From assembly GCA_030248135.1 (NCBI GenBank), contig JASANC010003278.1:116567-180566 (forward strand): a stretch of 64,000 nt of DNA, read 5' to 3'. The position numbers were made by a program, and so were the translations under genes. Below the pieces are notes generated by a model. The model saw only the letters and a list, made by a program, of their open reading frames with translations, was not told where the DNA came from and ran no database searches. Shown here piece after piece: positions 1-10,733 of this stretch. The stretch comes from Theristus sp. LFF4_11 (Eukaryota; Nematoda; Chromadorea; Monhysterida; Xyalidae). Numbering within the stretch: the first letter of the stretch is position 1; every line of letters begins with the position of its first letter.

Positions 1-282
1 AATTGTGCTACCAAAGGCCCCAAATGGGTGAGTTTATAGTAATTTCATTACAAAAGGCTGTTATAAAAGGAAATTTCTATGTAGAGTAGAAGTTTCTGCG
101 ACTTTCTTGCCTGCCATGCAAGGTATTTTTGCCATTTTTCAACAAACCCCCACCCCTAGAATTTTTTTGTAAATAAACCCCCCCCCACCAATAATCCCCC
201 CCCCCACCAATAAACCCCCACCCCTAAAAGTCACTGACGTATTAATCCCCCATGGGGGTTTATTGGGGGTAATACGGTATTA
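1..282. repeat. Truncated copy of a G/C-tract inverted-repeat element
   Basis: The right end reads GGGGGTAATACGGTA and the body carries runs of C and the palindrome CCCCCATGGGGG. The same body, in the same order, recurs at 61773-62240 and in inverse orientation at 58160-58616, where both ends TACCGTATTACC / GGTAATACGGTA are present. This copy is cut by the window edge. No coding potential is seen. Confidence 0.85.
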
Positions 283-296
283 TTAATTTTTTAGAT

Positions 297-475
297 TCTG
301 CGACTCAATGCATGTGCAGACGTGGAAAGTAAAATCGGTTTTAATCCTTATATGGCAATTCAAAATCGCCTAAGTGAATCAGACCCATTTAGGGGACTCG
401 GATCACTTTACCAATTCTGAATTCCCGCGTCACGTATGAAAGACTATTTACCTATCTATGCGCGCATTGAGTCTT
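297..475. repeat. Short MITE, CGACTCAATGC family
   Basis: The ends are inverted: CTGCGACTCAATGC near 299 and GCGCATTGAGTC near 462. The interior words (GGCAATTCAAAATCGCC, GGGGACTCGGATCAC, CCCGCGTCA) recur in POLR3A and KIAA0319-like introns at about 42434, 52480 and 55736, and between genes at 45957-46141. A MITE is inferred from the size (about 180 bp), inverted ends and copy number; no target duplication was resolved. Confidence 0.6.
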
Positions 476-1350
476 GGGACCAAAATAAAAGATCATACAC
501 GTAGTTCTTGATGGATATTTTCGATGATGCAGTTTTTTTAACGAAACTGGCTGAAATTGCAATAAACTAGTTTTTTTTTTAATTTTCTGTAACTGCGTTC
601 AGAAAGTAAACTGACTGGGAATGCAGTTTGCTCCGACGACATCCGATCGTGATGGACCATCTTGGTTGCAGTACACCGTCAAATTGCGACCATACACACC
701 AAAACCGGGAATTTCCAGATAGTATGACCTGTAGCCTGAAAGTGATTGTTGGAACAAATGAAAAAAACGTTCTATTTGGTAAAATTCACGTTATTCAGCT
801 CTTTTTGAAAACGCCTTATATCGAAGCGAGCTGGAGCAGTTTTACTACAAGGGGGTCGAAAACTAGGTTTTTTCTTAATTTTGAAGCATAAAGAAGGCTG
901 GGATTAGGATAAAAATATGATTTTCGAACTCAGGGCATCAAGGCGGTTAGATTGGTCTTAAATTTGATTGAATTTGAGAATTTTTTTGAAACTGTGCCTA
1001 AGGAGGGTCGGTATTGTGAACAAGCCTATCTTAAAAGTTGCTCAGCACCAACATCAAAGGCATCCTCTATCCCCAGCCGTTGGCACGGTCAAATGGCTAG
1101 TTAACTTGAATCAAATTGATTGTAACCATCTGTATATGGGCCTTGGTCCTCTTTTCGATGTTACGGTTCTCTCTCACCCACGTATATAACAGCTGAATGT
1201 TGGACAGCACACACAGGGCAAACAAATGCACCAAAAGCAATCTAACAGACAGCGACCTAAACAGACATGCAGACGGACACGGTAATCTTTCAGTATAATA
1301 GAAGATATTTACACAGCAAAGAAGTTGTTTTGAAAATAATGTGCGTCTAC
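476..1350. other. No gene or repeat recognised
   Basis: AT-rich sequence with only short chance reading frames. The part below 1350 would be intron or downstream of the cysteine-rich fragment on the minus strand, but no further exon with matching phase was found there. Confidence 0.5.
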
Positions 1351-2494
1351 CAAGCGAACAGCCAACAGTAAGCGTTGGCGTGTCACTGTCACCCAGCGGT
1401 GCATTGTACTCCCAGATGTCGGCGTTGCCCGTTCTTACCAGACTGCAACACGCTGAAAACATGTCATCACTCAGAAAATCATTTCATCGAGTGTAAATTT
1501 CATTGCCGGTTATCATTAAACGTGCCGATAAGTCTGTGGCGATCGACACTTCGTCACTTTGTGACGGATCGGTTCAGCGATATAATTGTTCAGTTGTCAG
1601 TCTTGCGGCTTTTCCACGGATCCATGCAACATTATTCTGCCTCCTTTGCACAAAAAGATTATTTTTTTCGTGTGAAGGCGGCTGAGTAATGTCGAACGAT
1701 GTGTGGAAAAGCTGCACAGCTGAATCCCAAACGTGCCCCGAACGTTTGCCAACTATGACTGAAAATAATTTTATTTCTTGAAAAAGATTCTCTGATTAGT
1801 TTTTTCGTTTGCCTGCACAAATCTACTGCCATTGGATATTACGTTTAGCTTTGCTGATTATGATGTTGATTGTGAGTTGCAGACAAATCAAAAGCAGCAA
1901 TTTTTCATGGCAAAGAAACTCTTTGTTTGTTAGAAAAAAGGAACGATAACTGACGACAACGACGTTTCCCCTAGGGAAAACATTTGCTGCAAAAACTGTC
2001 GTTCTAAATTTTCACAAAATCGTTGAAGCAAAAACAGAAATTATAATTCAAAAGAAACAGTTTTTAAAACGAAATGCCAGTTTGAAAATATCCATTCCAA
2101 TTTCTTTTTTGAACCTGATGTTTCAGGCAACCAATCAGCTAATACTACAAGTTATCCAGGGCGGCTACAATTTCTCAAGTGTAAATAAAGTTGTTCGAGT
2201 TAACAGTGGCGCGTACTTGAATTGTAGTTGCAAGTGGTGACATCGATTTCACAGAGGACATCAGGCACGTGAGCATTCGTCGATACTTCGCAAGGTGCGT
2301 CGAAAACAGCATTGCGCCCAATTTCAAATGGTTCCTTCGGCATAAGGTACTTCAGGCGTATGATCGCACAGTCTTCGTCACCATATCTCTTCGACTTCCT
2401 GTTGTTCGGTTCACTGTCCGGTAACACTGATTGTTCTTTCTCAGCTTTTGCCAAATTGAACCTTTCATTAGGCCATCTAGGCCACAGGTGTGCT
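1351..2494 (-). CDS. Partial paralogue of the cysteine-rich Ly-6-like gene (two exons)
   Basis: Two minus-strand exons can be read. Exon 2494-2217 follows the acceptor CACTTTCAG and ends at a GTACGC donor. Exon 1452-1351 follows GTTTTCAG and ends at GTAGAC. They join in phase 1. The first exon ends in a C-x5-TCN pattern (CEIDVTTCN). The second reads from a TCC start through an IW pair to LTVGC. That second exon matches exon 13396-13298 of the complete gene at 10994-16838 in acceptor sequence, length (102 against 99 bases), phase at both ends, and the IW and LT(V/I)GC motifs. No counterpart of the last two exons was found below 1350, so this is either a shortened gene or a pseudogene. The 764-bp intron holds a MITE fragment. 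The function is unknown. What is seen: open frames, splice signals and motif match. Inferred: paralogy and secretion. Confidence 0.5.
1606..1850. repeat. Fragment of the GATAATACC-type MITE, with head-to-head termini
   Basis: GCGGCTTTTCCAC at 1608 and its inverse GTGTGGAAAAGCTGC near 1701 flank a palindrome centred at about 1662. The sequence to the right matches 33776-34058 and the inverse of 12249-12537. It lies in the intron of the cysteine-rich fragment. Confidence 0.6.
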
Positions 2495-3147
2495 CTGAAA
2501 GTGAAGTGACACGATACAAAAACATGACCGCGCGCACGTGTTGTCTGTTCATTTTTATGTAGCACGACACAAATTAGCTACGGTTTTTGATGTTTAAAAA
2601 CTATCGGCACATTTTAAAAATGGGACATCTGAACCATATTTTAAAAATTAAAAAAAATTCATTTGATTGTATAAATCCATTTGTGATCCATTTTAACACC
2701 GGTTGCACCTAAGAGTGGGGGGGCCTAGTACTGAAGTGCTGCTACACGGGGTCAAAATCAAACTAAGGGTGCAGCGTTATTCTACTCAACAAGAAGCTTC
2801 AGTTTCATCCATAAATCATGCCTTGAAACTCCCTATAGCGGCCGCTATAGGGCGCAAAATTTAAAAAAACCTCGATTTTTTGCCGTTTTTTGCAAAGTGT
2901 ACCATGTTGCAACGCATTTTTCTACCCAAGCGGATGTTTTTCAAAACCTGAAATAGTGTGCGTTTTGAAGATCTTGCGGAGCTCTACCAAGATATTAGCT
3001 CCGTCAAATCGGATCGTGTCCCTATTTTTCATTGTGAGCTACGCAAAATTACTTTTTTTGCATTTTTCACACTTTTTCCATACTTTTATTTTCATGCAAT
3101 GACAAAACAGTTTCTGACCCTGATTTTTGTATCAAATAAGGGTTTTC

Positions 3148-4180
3148 GAGGTCGCTGAATTCGAATCTGACCTTAGATTTTTGCCCCGAGCAATTTTGTG
3201 CCTAAAAATTGGGCAAAAACGCATTTTTTGCGTTTTTCAGTGTTTTTTGTTTTGATGTTTTAATTTTATGCGTGGATTTTATTTAAAAAACTATTTCTGA
3301 TATAGCTTTACAACCGTTGTACTTGAATCAGTTTTTATATTTTGCAACTGACCGCTTGCTTACCCAAAAAAATGGGTAAAATAATCTTTTTTTTTGCTTT
3401 TTTCATATGTTTTGTTTCACAGTGAAAAAAATCAGTTCAGAAATAACTTTTAATTTTAATTTTTAAATCTCCAGGAGGTTTTCAAGATCGCTGAATTCGA
3501 ATCTGATTTTAGATTTTTGCCCCGGGCATTTTTTTGCCTAAAAATTGGGCAAAAACGCTTTTTCGCGTTTTCCAGTGGGTTTTGTTTTAATTTCTAATTT
3601 TAAGTGCGGATTTTTATTTAAAAAACTGTTTTCTAATAGCTTTATTATTGCTATACTTGAATACGTTATTATAATTTGTAACGGCCACTTTCTCACCCAA
3701 AAATGGGTAAAATATGGATTTTCTACCGTTTTCAGACGTTTTCGTTTCATAGTAATAAATGAGTTGGAAACAATTTTTAAAACCTCTTCCTAGAAGGTCC
3801 CAAATGCACCGAATCTATATCTGTAAGCAAATTTTACAACTGACCCATTATTAACCTTTATAAATGGGTAAAAATCTACACTGTAGTCTTTCTGTTGACG
3901 TTTTTCTTTTTTGTGTTTGAACCAGACTTGTAAATTGATGTTAATTTGTCCTCAAGAATTTTTTACGCCGCTGAAGTTGAAATTGTTTTTGGTTTTTTAA
4001 AACTGGTGCTTTTTACCCCAATTTTACCCAATTGGGTAAAAACTGTCACTCTCAGCTTTTTGTTTGAAACTTACATTATGAATGGTTTTGCGTTTCTTTG
4101 ATGCTTGAGATTGATGAATTCAAGTCTGATGTCATGCACCGAGACTACTGTTTTAACCCAAAAGGGTAAAAAGTGGGGCA
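3148..4180. repeat. Diverged tandem subrepeats with ACCC(N)GGGT hairpins
   Basis: In the left arm of the palindrome, a unit beginning near GCTGAATTCGAATCTGA occurs at about 3155 and 3490, roughly 335 bp apart, with weaker units after it. Each unit carries a small hairpin of the form ACCC-A-rich-GGGTAAAA (about 3360, 3695, 3840, 4025 and 4155). The right arm has the mirror-image set between 4640 and 5460. Confidence 0.7.
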
Positions 4181-4199
4181 AAATATAAGGGTAAATGTA

Positions 4200-4465
4200 T
4201 ACCGTAAAGTCTTGCATATAAGGTCTCCTTATATAAATTTGAAAATCAAAATTTCTGAAAAAAAGTGGAATTTCGTGTGACAACCTTATAAGTGGGAGGA
4301 GGTCTTATAAAGCGAACATCAGGAATTTCGGGCCTTATAAACGGGGTAGGATTTTGATCAAGTCAAAATTTTGAATTTTTTGGTTTCCCGCCGTGTGACA
4401 CTCCGCTCACTTTTGGGTGGGGGTCTTATAAGTGGGAGGAACCTTATATGCAAGACTTTACGGTA
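4200..4465. mobile_element. 266-bp MITE nested at the palindrome centre
   Basis: Perfect 25-bp inverted ends lie at 4200-4224 (starting TACCGTAAAGTCTTGC) and 4441-4465 (its inverse complement). Internally it repeats CTTATAA(A/G) words in both orientations. It sits in the loop of the 4.5-kb palindrome and so inserted after, or during, its formation. There is no coding capacity. Its outer TACCGTA matches the first bases of the G/C-tract family at 58160 and 61773. Confidence 0.85.
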
Positions 4466-5492
4466 TTCGGTATGGGTACATGTCAGTCTGTCAGTCTTGA
4501 GAAAAAACTTGAGAGCTTTAGAAAATAAAAGACTAATGAAAATTAAATACACTAACTAGAATACAGAACCTTTTAACCTTTACAAGCTTGTTTCTCGCAA
4601 AAAGCAAAAAGACCTGAAATAAGGCAAGTGCATAAGTATTTACCCTTTTGGGTTAAAACACTAATCTCGGTGCATGACAGCAGACTTGAATTCATCAATC
4701 TCAAGCATCAAAGAAACGCAAAACTATTCATAATGTACGTTGCAAACAAAAAGCTGAAAGTGACAGTTTTTACCCAATTGGGTAAAATTGGAGTAAAAAT
4801 GCACCAGTTTTAAAAAAACCAAAACCAAATTCAATTTCAACGGCGTAAAAAACTTTCGAGGACAAATTAACATCAATTAACAAGTCTGGTTCAAACACAA
4901 AAAAGAAAAAGGTCTACAGAAAGACTACAGTGTAGCTTTTTTACCCATTTATAAGGGTTAATAATGGGTCAGTTGTAAAATTTGTACATATATGGATTCG
5001 GCGCATTTGGGAACTCCTAGGAAGGGGTTTTAAAAATTGTTTTCAAACTTATTTATTACTATAAAACGAAAACGTCTGAAAACGGCAAAAAATCCATGTT
5101 TTACCCATTTTTGGATGAGAAAGTGGTCCGTTACAAAATATAATAACGTATTCAAGGTCAGAAATTGTAAAGCTATTAGAAAACAGTTTTTTTATTAAAA
5201 ATCCACACTTAGAATTAGAAATTAAAACAAAAAACCACTGGAAAACGCTAAAAAAGCGTTTTTGCCCAATTTTTGGGCATAAAAATGCCCGGGCAAAAAT
5301 CTAAAATCAGATTCGAATTCAGCGATCTTGAAAACCTCCTGGAGATTTAAAAATTAAAATTAAAAGTTATTTCTGAACTGATTTTTTTCACTGTGAAACG
5401 AAAACATATAAAAAAAGCAAAAAAATCAACATTTTACCCATTTTTTAGGTAAGCAAGCGGTTATTTGCAAAATATAAAAACTGATTCAAGTA

Positions 5493-6578
5493 CAGGGTGA
5501 ACCAAAAAAAAGGTTCCAATTCTAAAATGCTCTCACTGGCGTGTGCTGAGGTGTTTAGAGCTGAAAATTGGAACACTATTAGAAAACAGTTGGAGGTTTT
5601 TCTGACTATTTTTTTTCACGGTATGTTTCCCCTATCACTCACTACAGCAGAATATCTGAAAAACATGAAAAATCGACAAATGTGGTGAAATGCAGAGAAT
5701 TAATTTAGCTGTTACAAAGACCAAATTATGAACGTTGGTGATAACCCGAGTGTTCGCAATACAAAAAAGATGAAAAAACAATACGCACACACAACAGCTT
5801 GGAAATGCCGAATGCTCAATGGCATTTGAACAGTCTTTGAGCAAGCTGATGTTTCACTTCGAATCTTCTAGGGTGCGTGAGCGGTTCTGCTCAGAACAGA
5901 TGCGAATTTCTCTTTTCAAATGCGAAATGTTTTTCTTTTTTAATTCACACAATTTGCCACTCTGCTTTTTTCACCATAGCAGATTGATTGTTTTCTGCAG
6001 TGAAAAATGCAATTCCATTTTCAGTCGTTGCGGCCATCATGGTTAAGTGGACGGCAGAAAAGCGAGTCTGGTCTGCCAATTGGTGGGAACATGCGAATAA
6101 GTTATCTACAGTGGTTCGCCAATTTTGTACAAAATTCTATTTTACACCGCGTGGCGATACATCAGTTCACAGGTCGGTATGAGCAATGATAAACAGTGAG
6201 ATTATGGGCGACGGTTGTTTTTCGTCAAAAATCGCTATTTTTTTGAAAATTACACTGTAAAAATAAACTGAAACGTGTAAACCAAAAAATTTTTAATCAC
6301 AAAAAAGCTCTCAAAGTGTTCTAACAGTGTTCCAAATTTTAAGCCATGAGGTTCTTGCTACAGCTAAATCAACCCTCTGTATTTCTCCACATTTGTCGAT
6401 TTTTCTTGTTTTTCAGATATTCTGCTGTAGTGAGTGATAGGGGCAACATACCGTGAAAAAAATAGTCAGAAAAACCTCCAACTGTTTTCTAATAGTGTTC
6501 CAATTTTCAGCTCTAAACACCTCAGCACACGCCAGTGAGAGCATTTTAGAATTGGAACCTTTTTTTTGACTCACACTG
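5493..6578. mobile_element. 1086-bp Tc1/mariner-type non-autonomous element
   Basis: The ends are CAGGGTGAACC... and ...GACTCACACTG, and the inverted repeat continues for over 200 bp. It is flanked by TA at 5491-5492 and 6579-6580. The opposite arm of the host palindrome keeps the empty site (CAACCGTTGTACTTGAATC near 3311), so the TA duplication is seen directly by comparison. TA duplication and CAG-type ends are hallmarks of the Tc1/mariner superfamily. No transposase frame is present between the repeats. Confidence 0.9.
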
Positions 6579-7232
6579 TACAACGGTAACGGTTGTAAAG
6601 CTTTGTCAGAAATAGTTTTTTATAATAAAATCCACGCATAAAATTAAAACATCAAAACAAAAAAGGCTGAAAAACGAAAAAAATTGCGTTTTTGCCTAAT
6701 TTTTTGGCGAAAAGTTGCCCGGGGAAAAAATCTAAGGTCAGATTCGAATTCAGCGACCTCGAAAACCCTTGTTTGACACAAAAATCAGGGTCAGAAACTG
6801 TTTTGTCATTGCATGAAAATAAAAGTAAGGAAAAAGTGTGAAAATGCAAAAAAAGTAATTTTGCGTAGCTCACAGTGAAAAATAGGGACACGATCCGATT
6901 TGACGGAGCTAATATCTTGGTAGAGCTCCGCAAGATCTTCAAAACGCACACTATTTCAGGTTCTGAAAAACATCCGCTTGGGTAGAAAAATGCGTTGCAA
7001 CATGCTACACTTTGCAAAAAACGGCAAAAAATCGAGTTTTTTTTAAATTTTGCGCCCTATAACGGCCGCTATAGGGAGTTTCAAGGCATGGTTTATGGGT
7101 GAAACTGAAGCTCCTTGTTGAGTAGAATAACGCTGCACTCTTAGTTTGATTTTGACCCCATGTAGCACTAGGCCCCCCCCCCCCACTCTTAGGTGCAACC
7201 GGTGTTAATTTCTGTTTTAAAAATTGCAGCAC

Positions 7233-7396
7233 CTGAGTTTGTAGAACCACGGAAACGAGCGCACGAAAGACTCAGAGCGCAGCAACGGTTTGTCTGGCAC
7301 GCCGTTATGACCCAGGTGCCACCAGTAATCATGCGGCTCGCCTCTGTCTGTCTTGTTAAATTGTCGCAATCCAATCCACCATGAAACGTTCTCGTT
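7233..7396 (-). CDS. Candidate exon of the cysteine-rich paralogue
   Basis: A minus-strand stretch between an acceptor (TTACGCACAG, 7397) and a donor (CTCAG followed by GTGCTG, 7231) stays open in one frame. That frame is rich in cysteine, including a CC pair (TNRCCALSLSC) and a WVITAC motif like those of the Ly-6-like gene at 10994-16838. The palindromic element begins 24 bp inside the putative intron. It ends in phase 1 whereas exon 2494-2217 needs a two-base carry-over, so a further exon would have to lie between them. Weak evidence; it could be chance. Confidence 0.3.
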
Positions 7397-7687
7397 CTGT
7401 GCGTAATAGGTTTGTTGAATACATAAATGTTTGATTCACAAATTTGCATATTCTGTAGTCGACCAGTTTTTTGATAATATAACTCTTGAATTGGACAACT
7501 GTGTCCGACAGCAGTCCGGTATGTGTGCCATGAGATATGTATGAGTTTTCAACACTTTTAGTTTCCCGCTTCATATTTCTTGAGAGACGATATCGTGTGA
7601 CATCGATTACAGCTACTTGGGTCAGGTCGGTGCAAAGTGGATGCTCAGCAAGTAGATGCACTGGAACAGGATACAGGGTGTTGCTCC

Positions 7688-7817
7688 TGTAACGAGGTGG
7701 TTCTTTATTCAACTGACTTAGAAACCAAAAGTGAAAAGAAACAAAAATCAAGAAATAAAGAGTGGGCGGGGCGCCCGTTGCGCCCTCTAACGGCGACTAG
7801 AACAAACGTTCGTTACA
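7688..7817 (-). repeat. 3' LTR (130 bp) of the Ty3/Gypsy relic
   Basis: On the minus strand it starts TGTAACGAACG and ends CCTCGTTACA (TG...CA), with an AATAAA about 20 bp from its end. Immediately before it on that strand is a purine-rich tract (AAAAAAGGGGCGTCAGG, 7818-7834) fitting a polypurine tract. An inverted, nearly identical copy lies at 10604-10733. Confidence 0.8.
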
Positions 7818-8047
7818 CCTGACGCCCCTTTTTTGGACGGCAACAAAAAATTACTGATAAAATACAAAAGATGGAGAATCAAAAAAAACGGATGGTAACG
7901 TTGTAAGGGACTGAAAGGTTAATAATAAAAATGAACAGAACATCATAAAACAACAAAATTCATGTCAAGCAACAAATCACGTAATTTTCAGTTTTCACTG
8001 AATCAAAAATCAAAATTAATTAAGAATCGAATTGGTTCAAATATTGT

Positions 8048-10603
8048 TCACTTGACGGTCTCCTCTTCATCGATTTCTTTCTTCATCAAACGCGGCACGT
8101 AAGGTGCCGGCGCGTGCTTTAGTCGGTTAATGTGCACGAATCTTGGTTTCTTTCGGGGATGGTCGATTGATTGAATTTTTGCGTCCGGGAACTTGATCTC
8201 TATGATCCGATAGTTACCCGTGTACGGGAGCGACAATTTTCGCGACTGTCCAGGCGGAACCACGTCACTGTGCAAAAGCACTCGATCGCCGACCTGGTAC
8301 TGCATGTCGGTGACTGTTTTATCGTAGTTCCTTTTCTGCCGTGCTTGTGCTGCCGAAACGGCCTTTTCGGCAGCACTCCAGCAGTCATTCATTGCCCAGA
8401 CCATTTCCTGTTTGTACGTTGGTACATCGACGTATCGACGGTCCGCCTCGTGCAGAACCGTGTCGATCGGGAGCACAGGGTCCCGGTGATACAACATGAA
8501 AAATGGCGATTCGCGGGTTGATTCCTGCACACTGCTGCGCATGGCAAACAACAGCAAGTTCAACCAGCGATCCCAGTCGCGCTGTCTGTGTTTGGTTTCC
8601 AAATAGAAACTCAGAGCTTGGCCGATAGTACGGTTTTAGCGTTCACAAAGACCATCTGTCTGTGCGTGTGCTGGTGTGGTGCGAATTTGCATTGTTCCCA
8701 TTACTTCGCACATTTCCTCCAGCACCTTGTTCACAAACGAGGTTCCTTGATCTGTCACTATCTCTCGGACAACGCCGTGGCGTGCCATGATTTTATTTAC
8801 GAACACTTGTGCCACTGTTTCTGCCTTTGCGTCTTTCAGTGGGAACTAGGGTTGCCACGAGACATGTCTCGTCTCGTCATTTGTCTCGCTCGGACCCATT
8901 TTTGCTGTATCGTGTATCGTCTCGTCTCGCCAAATTCTCAAAATAGGCGTATCGTGTATCGTCTCGTACAATGACTTTGCGTATCGTGTATCGTCTCGTC
9001 TCGTGACTTTGCGTATCGTGTATCGTCTCGTCTCGCCAAATTCCTGTCTCGCGGCAACGGCATGTCGTGTGAAAATGTTCATCTTTCTGTGTGTTACCTA
9101 CCATTGAGCAAAAGGAAATGGTTGTCATTCTGGTCAGAAACATAGAAATTCTTGATTTTGATTTTTTGATTTGATTGTTGTTGCTGTTGTTTCTGTTTCC
9201 GTGAGTTTTTCTGGTTTTTCTCCTGTGTGAGTTTTTGTTGTTGTTTTTTTGCTTTCGCGTGTCTTTTTGTGTGTGGCAATCAATTGCGGAGTAAATAAAT
9301 GTGTGCGCTTTGATACCTCAGGCATTATTTCCAAAAAAATTCACAAATTACTTGTCTCGTCTCGTATCGTCTCTTTATTTGTCTCGCTCGGACCAATTTT
9401 TGCTGTCTCGTGTATCGTCTCGTCTCGTGACCCTGCGTATCGTGTATCGTCTCGTCTCGTGACCTTGCGTATCGTGTATCGTCTCGTATCGTCAAAAATC
9501 CAAAAATGCTGTATCGTGTATCGGCTCGTACAATGACTTTGCGTATCGCGTATCGTCTCGTCTCGCCAAATTCCTGTCTCGCGGCAACCCTAGTGGGAAC
9601 GCTTCAACCCACTTTGTCCAGTAGCACACCACTACTAGCAGCCACTTGTTGCCACTGTATGTCAATGGCATCTCTTTAAAATCCATGCCTACCCGATGGA
9701 ATGGCGTTGGCATGACTTCCATCGGCACCATTGGCGCCCGTGGTGCTTGTAATGGCTGCTTGCGCCGTGCGCAGAGCTCGCAGGAGCTAACCCATTGTGC
9801 GATGCTCTCGAACAACTTGGGCCAGTAGTAGCGTGATGCCACTTTTTCGAATGTTTTTGTCACGCCCATATGGGCTCCGGTGACATCATTGTGACATGCG
9901 GTCATCACCGTTTCTCAAAGATTCGGTGGAATCACCAAACGGTAAGAGTCCGTTCGTGATTGCCTTGTCACTTTCGCTCTCCGATACAGCAAACCGTCTC
10001 GAACTTTGTACAGTTGTGCTGTCTCTTTGAAGTGCGATGCGTTTCTTAATGTTGATGGGACAGTGCCATCACTGAGGAACGACAACAATTCGTGCATCCA
10101 GCGGACAAGATGTTGTTGTTCGCGCACCGCTGCCGGACACAACGCGGGCTCGTCTGGATTGTCATCCGGGCCAGCCGATGAAATGACATGGGTGTTGTCA
10201 TCAATCGGGTATCTGCTGAGCGGATCAGCATGATTTTTCGCTCCGGGTCTGTATCGAATTTCGATGTCAAAGTCCAACAGAGCTGCTTGACACCGTGACA
10301 TTCTACCGGTTAAGTGCTTTTTGGTCATAATAGATTTCAGTGGTTGATGGTCAGTGTACAGGATTGTTTTCGTCCCGTACGTGTACGCAAAGAACGCTTC
10401 TGTTACCGCCCACTGAATGGCCGCGCTTTCCAGTTCAATGGCGGGCCATTTTTCCTGAGATTTTGTGAGCAGTTTCGAAGCGTAGGCAACCGGATGCAAT
10501 TGGTGATCTGGTCCTTCTTGTTCGACCATGCCACCAAAGCCCGTTTTCGACGCATCGGTGAAGATGTACATTGTTTTGTCAAACCTTGGATGCATCAGAA
10601 CGG
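8048..10603 (-). pseudogene. Decayed Ty3/Gypsy pol (RNase H and integrase)
   Basis: Minus-strand coding remains of a Ty3/Gypsy polyprotein. From 10603 to 9915 it encodes the RNase H domain: an FTDAS motif, then YTDHQPL, ending in the connection segment typical of these elements. An in-frame TGA (9915-9917) separates it from the integrase, which begins with an HHCC zinc-binding region (H..H...CELC) near 9890-9750 and continues into the core (GMDF). The core is interrupted by the hAT-type element 8847-9592; beyond it the frame resumes with a TDQGTSF catalytic motif, then an in-frame TAA (8636-8638), and the C-terminal part to 8048. Gag, protease and reverse transcriptase are missing: the RNase H region is fused directly to an inverted LTR. 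The element is therefore dead. Confidence 0.9.
8847..9592. mobile_element. hAT-type MITE (746 bp) in the Ty3 integrase
   Basis: It starts TAGGGTTGCCACGAGACA and ends with the near-perfect inverse TGTCTCGCGGCAACCCTA. It is flanked by an exact 8-bp duplication GTGGGAAC (8839-8846 and 9593-9600). An 8-bp duplication and this type of end are standard for the hAT superfamily. The inside is largely a minisatellite of CGTATCGTGTATCGTCTCGT-like words. No transposase. Confidence 0.9.
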
Positions 10604-10733
10604 TGTAACGAACGTTTGTTCTAGTCGCCGTTAGAGGGCGCAACGGGCGCCCCGCCCACTTTTTATTTCTTGATTTTTGTTTCTTTTCACTTTTGGTTTC
10701 TAAGTCAGTTGAATAAAGAACCACCTCGTTACA
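10604..10733 (+). repeat. Inverted LTR copy fused to RNase H
   Basis: This is the inverse complement of 7688-7817 apart from a few changes. It replaces the expected reverse transcriptase, directly abutting the RNase H frame, with no matching short duplication on its two sides. An LTR inverted relative to the coding strand is not a normal provirus; autointegration or a later inversion would explain it. Confidence 0.75.

Larger units (their letters stand above)
2693..7208. mobile_element. 4.5-kb palindromic (foldback) element with TTAA ends
   Basis: The left arm (2693 to about 4199) reads as the inverse complement of the right arm (about 4640 to 7208). Both begin TTAACACCGGTTGCACC when read inward and hold the same landmarks in order: the site CTATAGCGGCCGCTATAG (one substitution in the right arm), the GAGCTCTACCAAGATATTAG region, and repeats with ACCC...GGGT hairpins. 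With the 1086-bp insertion at 5493-6578 removed, the arms are each about 1.5 kb. The flanks differ immediately outside TTAA, so the ends are sharp. TTAA at both ends would fit a TTAA-duplicating transposon (piggyBac type); CAC...GTG termini would also fit CMC-type elements. No transposase is present, so it is non-autonomous. The arms differ by substitutions and a small indel near 2730, which argues against a recent assembly artefact. Confidence 0.85.

Noticed and set aside
2693..7208. Assembly artefact producing an inverted duplication
   Set aside because: The arms differ by substitutions, a small indel and a 1086-bp insertion with a TA duplication, and have defined TTAA ends.
8846..9536. Frames repeating DDTRYA or YRLVSS
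   Set aside because: Translations of the minisatellite inside the hAT-type MITE.
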